Below are positions 62,527 through 64,000 of a DNA stretch of 64,000 nucleotides, piece after piece. The DNA is from Ruminiclostridium josui JCM 17888 (lineage in GTDB: Bacteria > Bacillota > Clostridia > Acetivibrionales > DSM-1351): assembly GCF_000526495.1 (NCBI RefSeq), contig NZ_JAGE01000002.1, forward strand, positions 372,001 through 436,000, read 5' to 3'. The notes under the pieces were generated by a model. That model saw only the letters and a list, made by a program, of their open reading frames with translations, was not told the origin of the DNA and did no database searches. A program made the translations under genes and the position numbers. Positions within the stretch are counted from its first letter, which is position 1; every line of letters begins with the position of its first letter.

Positions 62527-63372
62527 ATGAATCTTATAATAAAGCCGTCAAAAATCAAGCAGCCAAGTGTTATACCCGGCTTTGGAATTACCATGGGAAT
62601 TTCACTTCTGTATTTAGCACTTTTGGTGCTGATTCCAATATCAATGGTATTTGTCAATAGCTCAAGTTTGGGCCTAAAAAACTTTATGGATATTGCATTA
62701 AGCAGTAGGGTGATAGCATCGCTGAAAATTTCTTTTGGTACATCGTTTCTTGCAGCTACAATAAATGCAATATTTGGACTTCTTTTGGCTTGGGTTCTGC
62801 AGCGATATACCTTCCCATTCAAGAAGATTGTAGATGGCTTGATTGACTTACCATTTGCATTACCAACAGCAGTTGCCGGCATCTCCCTTACAACTCTTTA
62901 TGCACCAAATGGATGGATAGGAAGGCTTCTGGAGCCAATGGGCATAAAAGTATCCTATACGACTATTGGAATAACTGTGGCATTAATATTTATTAGTTTT
63001 CCATTTGTAGTCAGAACAGTTCAGCCGGTTCTGCAGAGTATAGACAGAGAAGTGGAGGAGGCAGCAGCCTGTCTTGGAGCAAGCAGATTTCAAACCTTTT
63101 GCAAAATTATAATCCCGGAACTTTTTCCTTCTATCATTACAGGGTTTGCACTATCCTTTGCAAGAGCCTTGGGTGAATATGGCTCTGTAGTGTTTATATC
63201 AGGAAACATGCCTATGAAAACAGAAATAACACCGCTTCTCATAAGATCAAAACTTGAACAATATGATTATGCTGGTGGAACAGCAGTTGCAGCAATTATG
63301 CTCATAATTTCTTTTTTAATGCTGTTAACCATAAATTTCTTTCAGTGGTGGGCAGTTAACAGGCATAAATAA
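62527..63372 (+). CDS. cysT: Sulfate ABC transporter permease CysT
   Basis: 281 residues, six membrane segments. LIDLPFALPTAVAGISLTTLY is the characteristic CysT segment, and EEAAACLGASRFQTFCKIIIPELFPSIITGF is the permease loop that contacts the ATPase. It forms a heterodimer with CysW encoded next. It starts 21 bases after the binding-protein gene behind TTGGAGGTG. Confidence 0.94.
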   Translation: MNLIIKPSKIKQPSVIPGFGITMGISLLYLALLVLIPISMVFVNSSSLGLKNFMDIALSSRVIASLKISFGTSFLAATINAIFGLLLAWVLQRYTFPFKKIVDGLIDLPFALPTAVAGISLTTLYAPNGWIGRLLEPMGIKVSYTTIGITVALIFISFPFVVRTVQPVLQSIDREVEEAAACLGASRFQTFCKIIIPELFPSIITGFALSFARALGEYGSVVFISGNMPMKTEITPLLIRSKLEQYDYAGGTAVAAIMLIISFLMLLTINFFQWWAVNRHK

Positions 63373-63401
63373 TTTTTCAATACTTTATAAAGGAGGACAA
63401 A

Positions 63402-64000
63402 ATGGCAGGAAGCTTACCATTGAACAATAAGGTTCTTAATACATATCAGAAAAGTACCCCAAAGAATTCCGGGGCAGTGCGAATAATACTTACTGTACTG
63501 GCGTTACTCTTTTTTATACTAATGCTCTTAGTTCCGCTTATATCAGTATTTGTTAAAGCTTTCCAACAGGGAGCTAAGGTTTATATGGCAGCTATTAGTG
63601 ATTCTATGGCACTTGAAGCTATTAAACTAACATTACTTACAATAATTATAGTGGTTCCTATAAACACCGTATTTGGGCTTGTAGCTGCATGGGCTGTATC
63701 CAAGTTCAGATTCAAGGGGAAAAACCTTATTATAACTATTATAGATTTGCCTTTTGCTATTTCTCCCGTAGTAGCAGGATTGATATTTGTTTTGCTTTTT
63801 AGTACAAGCCATGGAATACTGGCTCCGGTATTAAATGAATTTGGTCTCAAAGTAATTTTTGCCCCTCCAGGGATAATTCTTGCTACATTATTTGTAACTC
63901 TACCTTTTGTAGCCAGAGAACTTATTCCACTTATGGAAGCACAGGGAACTTCTGAAGAAGAAGCAGCTCTGACATTGGGAGCAAGCGGCTTTAAAACATT
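63402..64000 (+). CDS. cysW: Sulfate ABC transporter permease CysW (partial, 3' end outside window)
   Basis: The first 199 codons are present and the frame is open at the window end. It starts at the ATG at 63402 behind AAAGGAGGAC. The protein begins with a polar tail of ~25 residues, then IILTVLALLFFILMLLVPLISVFVKAF. DLPFAISPVVAGLIFVLLF and EEEAALTLGASGFKTF (ATPase-contact loop) are CysW features. The ATPase gene cysA should lie just beyond the window. Confidence 0.93.
   Translation, partial: MAGSLPLNNKVLNTYQKSTPKNSGAVRIILTVLALLFFILMLLVPLISVFVKAFQQGAKVYMAAISDSMALEAIKLTLLTIIIVVPINTVFGLVAAWAVSKFRFKGKNLIITIIDLPFAISPVVAGLIFVLLFSTSHGILAPVLNEFGLKVIFAPPGIILATLFVTLPFVARELIPLMEAQGTSEEEAALTLGASGFKT

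Overview
The window is low-GC DNA from an anaerobic, cellulosome-forming clostridium. Two large family 9 glycoside hydrolases with CBM3 modules and C-terminal dockerins, Firmicutes-type promoters and strong AAGGAGG-like ribosome sites point to the Ruminiclostridium (Clostridium cellulolyticum / papyrosolvens) group. The genus is an inference; no 16S or other marker gene is present.

Layout. (1) 1-7959: the 3' end of a trans-AT polyketide synthase (PKS) whose last protein ends in two AfsA-like hot-dog domains, followed by an aldo/keto reductase, two overlapping HAD phosphatase-like genes and a MATE exporter. (2) 7979-12313: cysK, then a nitrogenase-component-1-like gene pair with no nifH nearby, behind a strong promoter and a probable attenuator. 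(3) 12336-13702: a flavodoxin-like reductase and a membrane protein, both on the minus strand. (4) 13904-24590: a second, separate natural-product locus with a CrtI-like FAD oxidoreductase, a KS-AT-DH-(dead ER)-KR-ACP PKS, an alpha-oxoamine synthase and a flavodoxin/ferredoxin protein, behind a promoter packed with repeated operators. (5) 24718-30300: a radical-SAM Cys-rich-peptide maturation system (maturase, partner protein, carrier-like protein), with a broken second copy and an IS110-family element between the two. (6) 30363-35985: two acetyltransferases, and an MFS transporter gene cut exactly by an IS21-family element with a 6-bp target duplication, with a divergent MarR gene. (7) 35991-37808: a response regulator and a decapitated histidine kinase. 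(8) 37809-49917: a sulfur-metabolism island. It holds sulfite reductase, TusA, a short MetY, a receiver-only protein, a ThiF-like E1, a sulfur-carrier protein and its JAMM protease, thioredoxin, MetK, and a sulfonate-type ABC transporter interleaved with an atypical radical SAM enzyme, a flavin-binding protein and a nucleoside-phosphorylase-like protein. (9) 50210-54966: housekeeping and unknown genes (DUF, tyrosine recombinase, metallophosphoesterase, NlpC/P60, BtrH-like). (10) 55155-61118: tandem GH9 cellulosomal enzymes. (11) 61271-64000: sulfate ABC transporter genes, running off the end.

How the parts work together. Sulfate import, sulfite reduction, cysK, MetY with a thiocarboxylate sulfur carrier, MetK and organosulfur import form one assimilation network. 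Four of its transcription units carry the same short element (ACATAT[A/C]GGA) at or just after the promoter, which suggests one shared regulator. The two PKS loci look independent. The first resembles an A-factor-like (butenolide) release and tailoring route. The second resembles fumonisin- or sphingoid-type release by decarboxylative amino-acid condensation. Two insertion sequences have recently damaged neighbouring genes.
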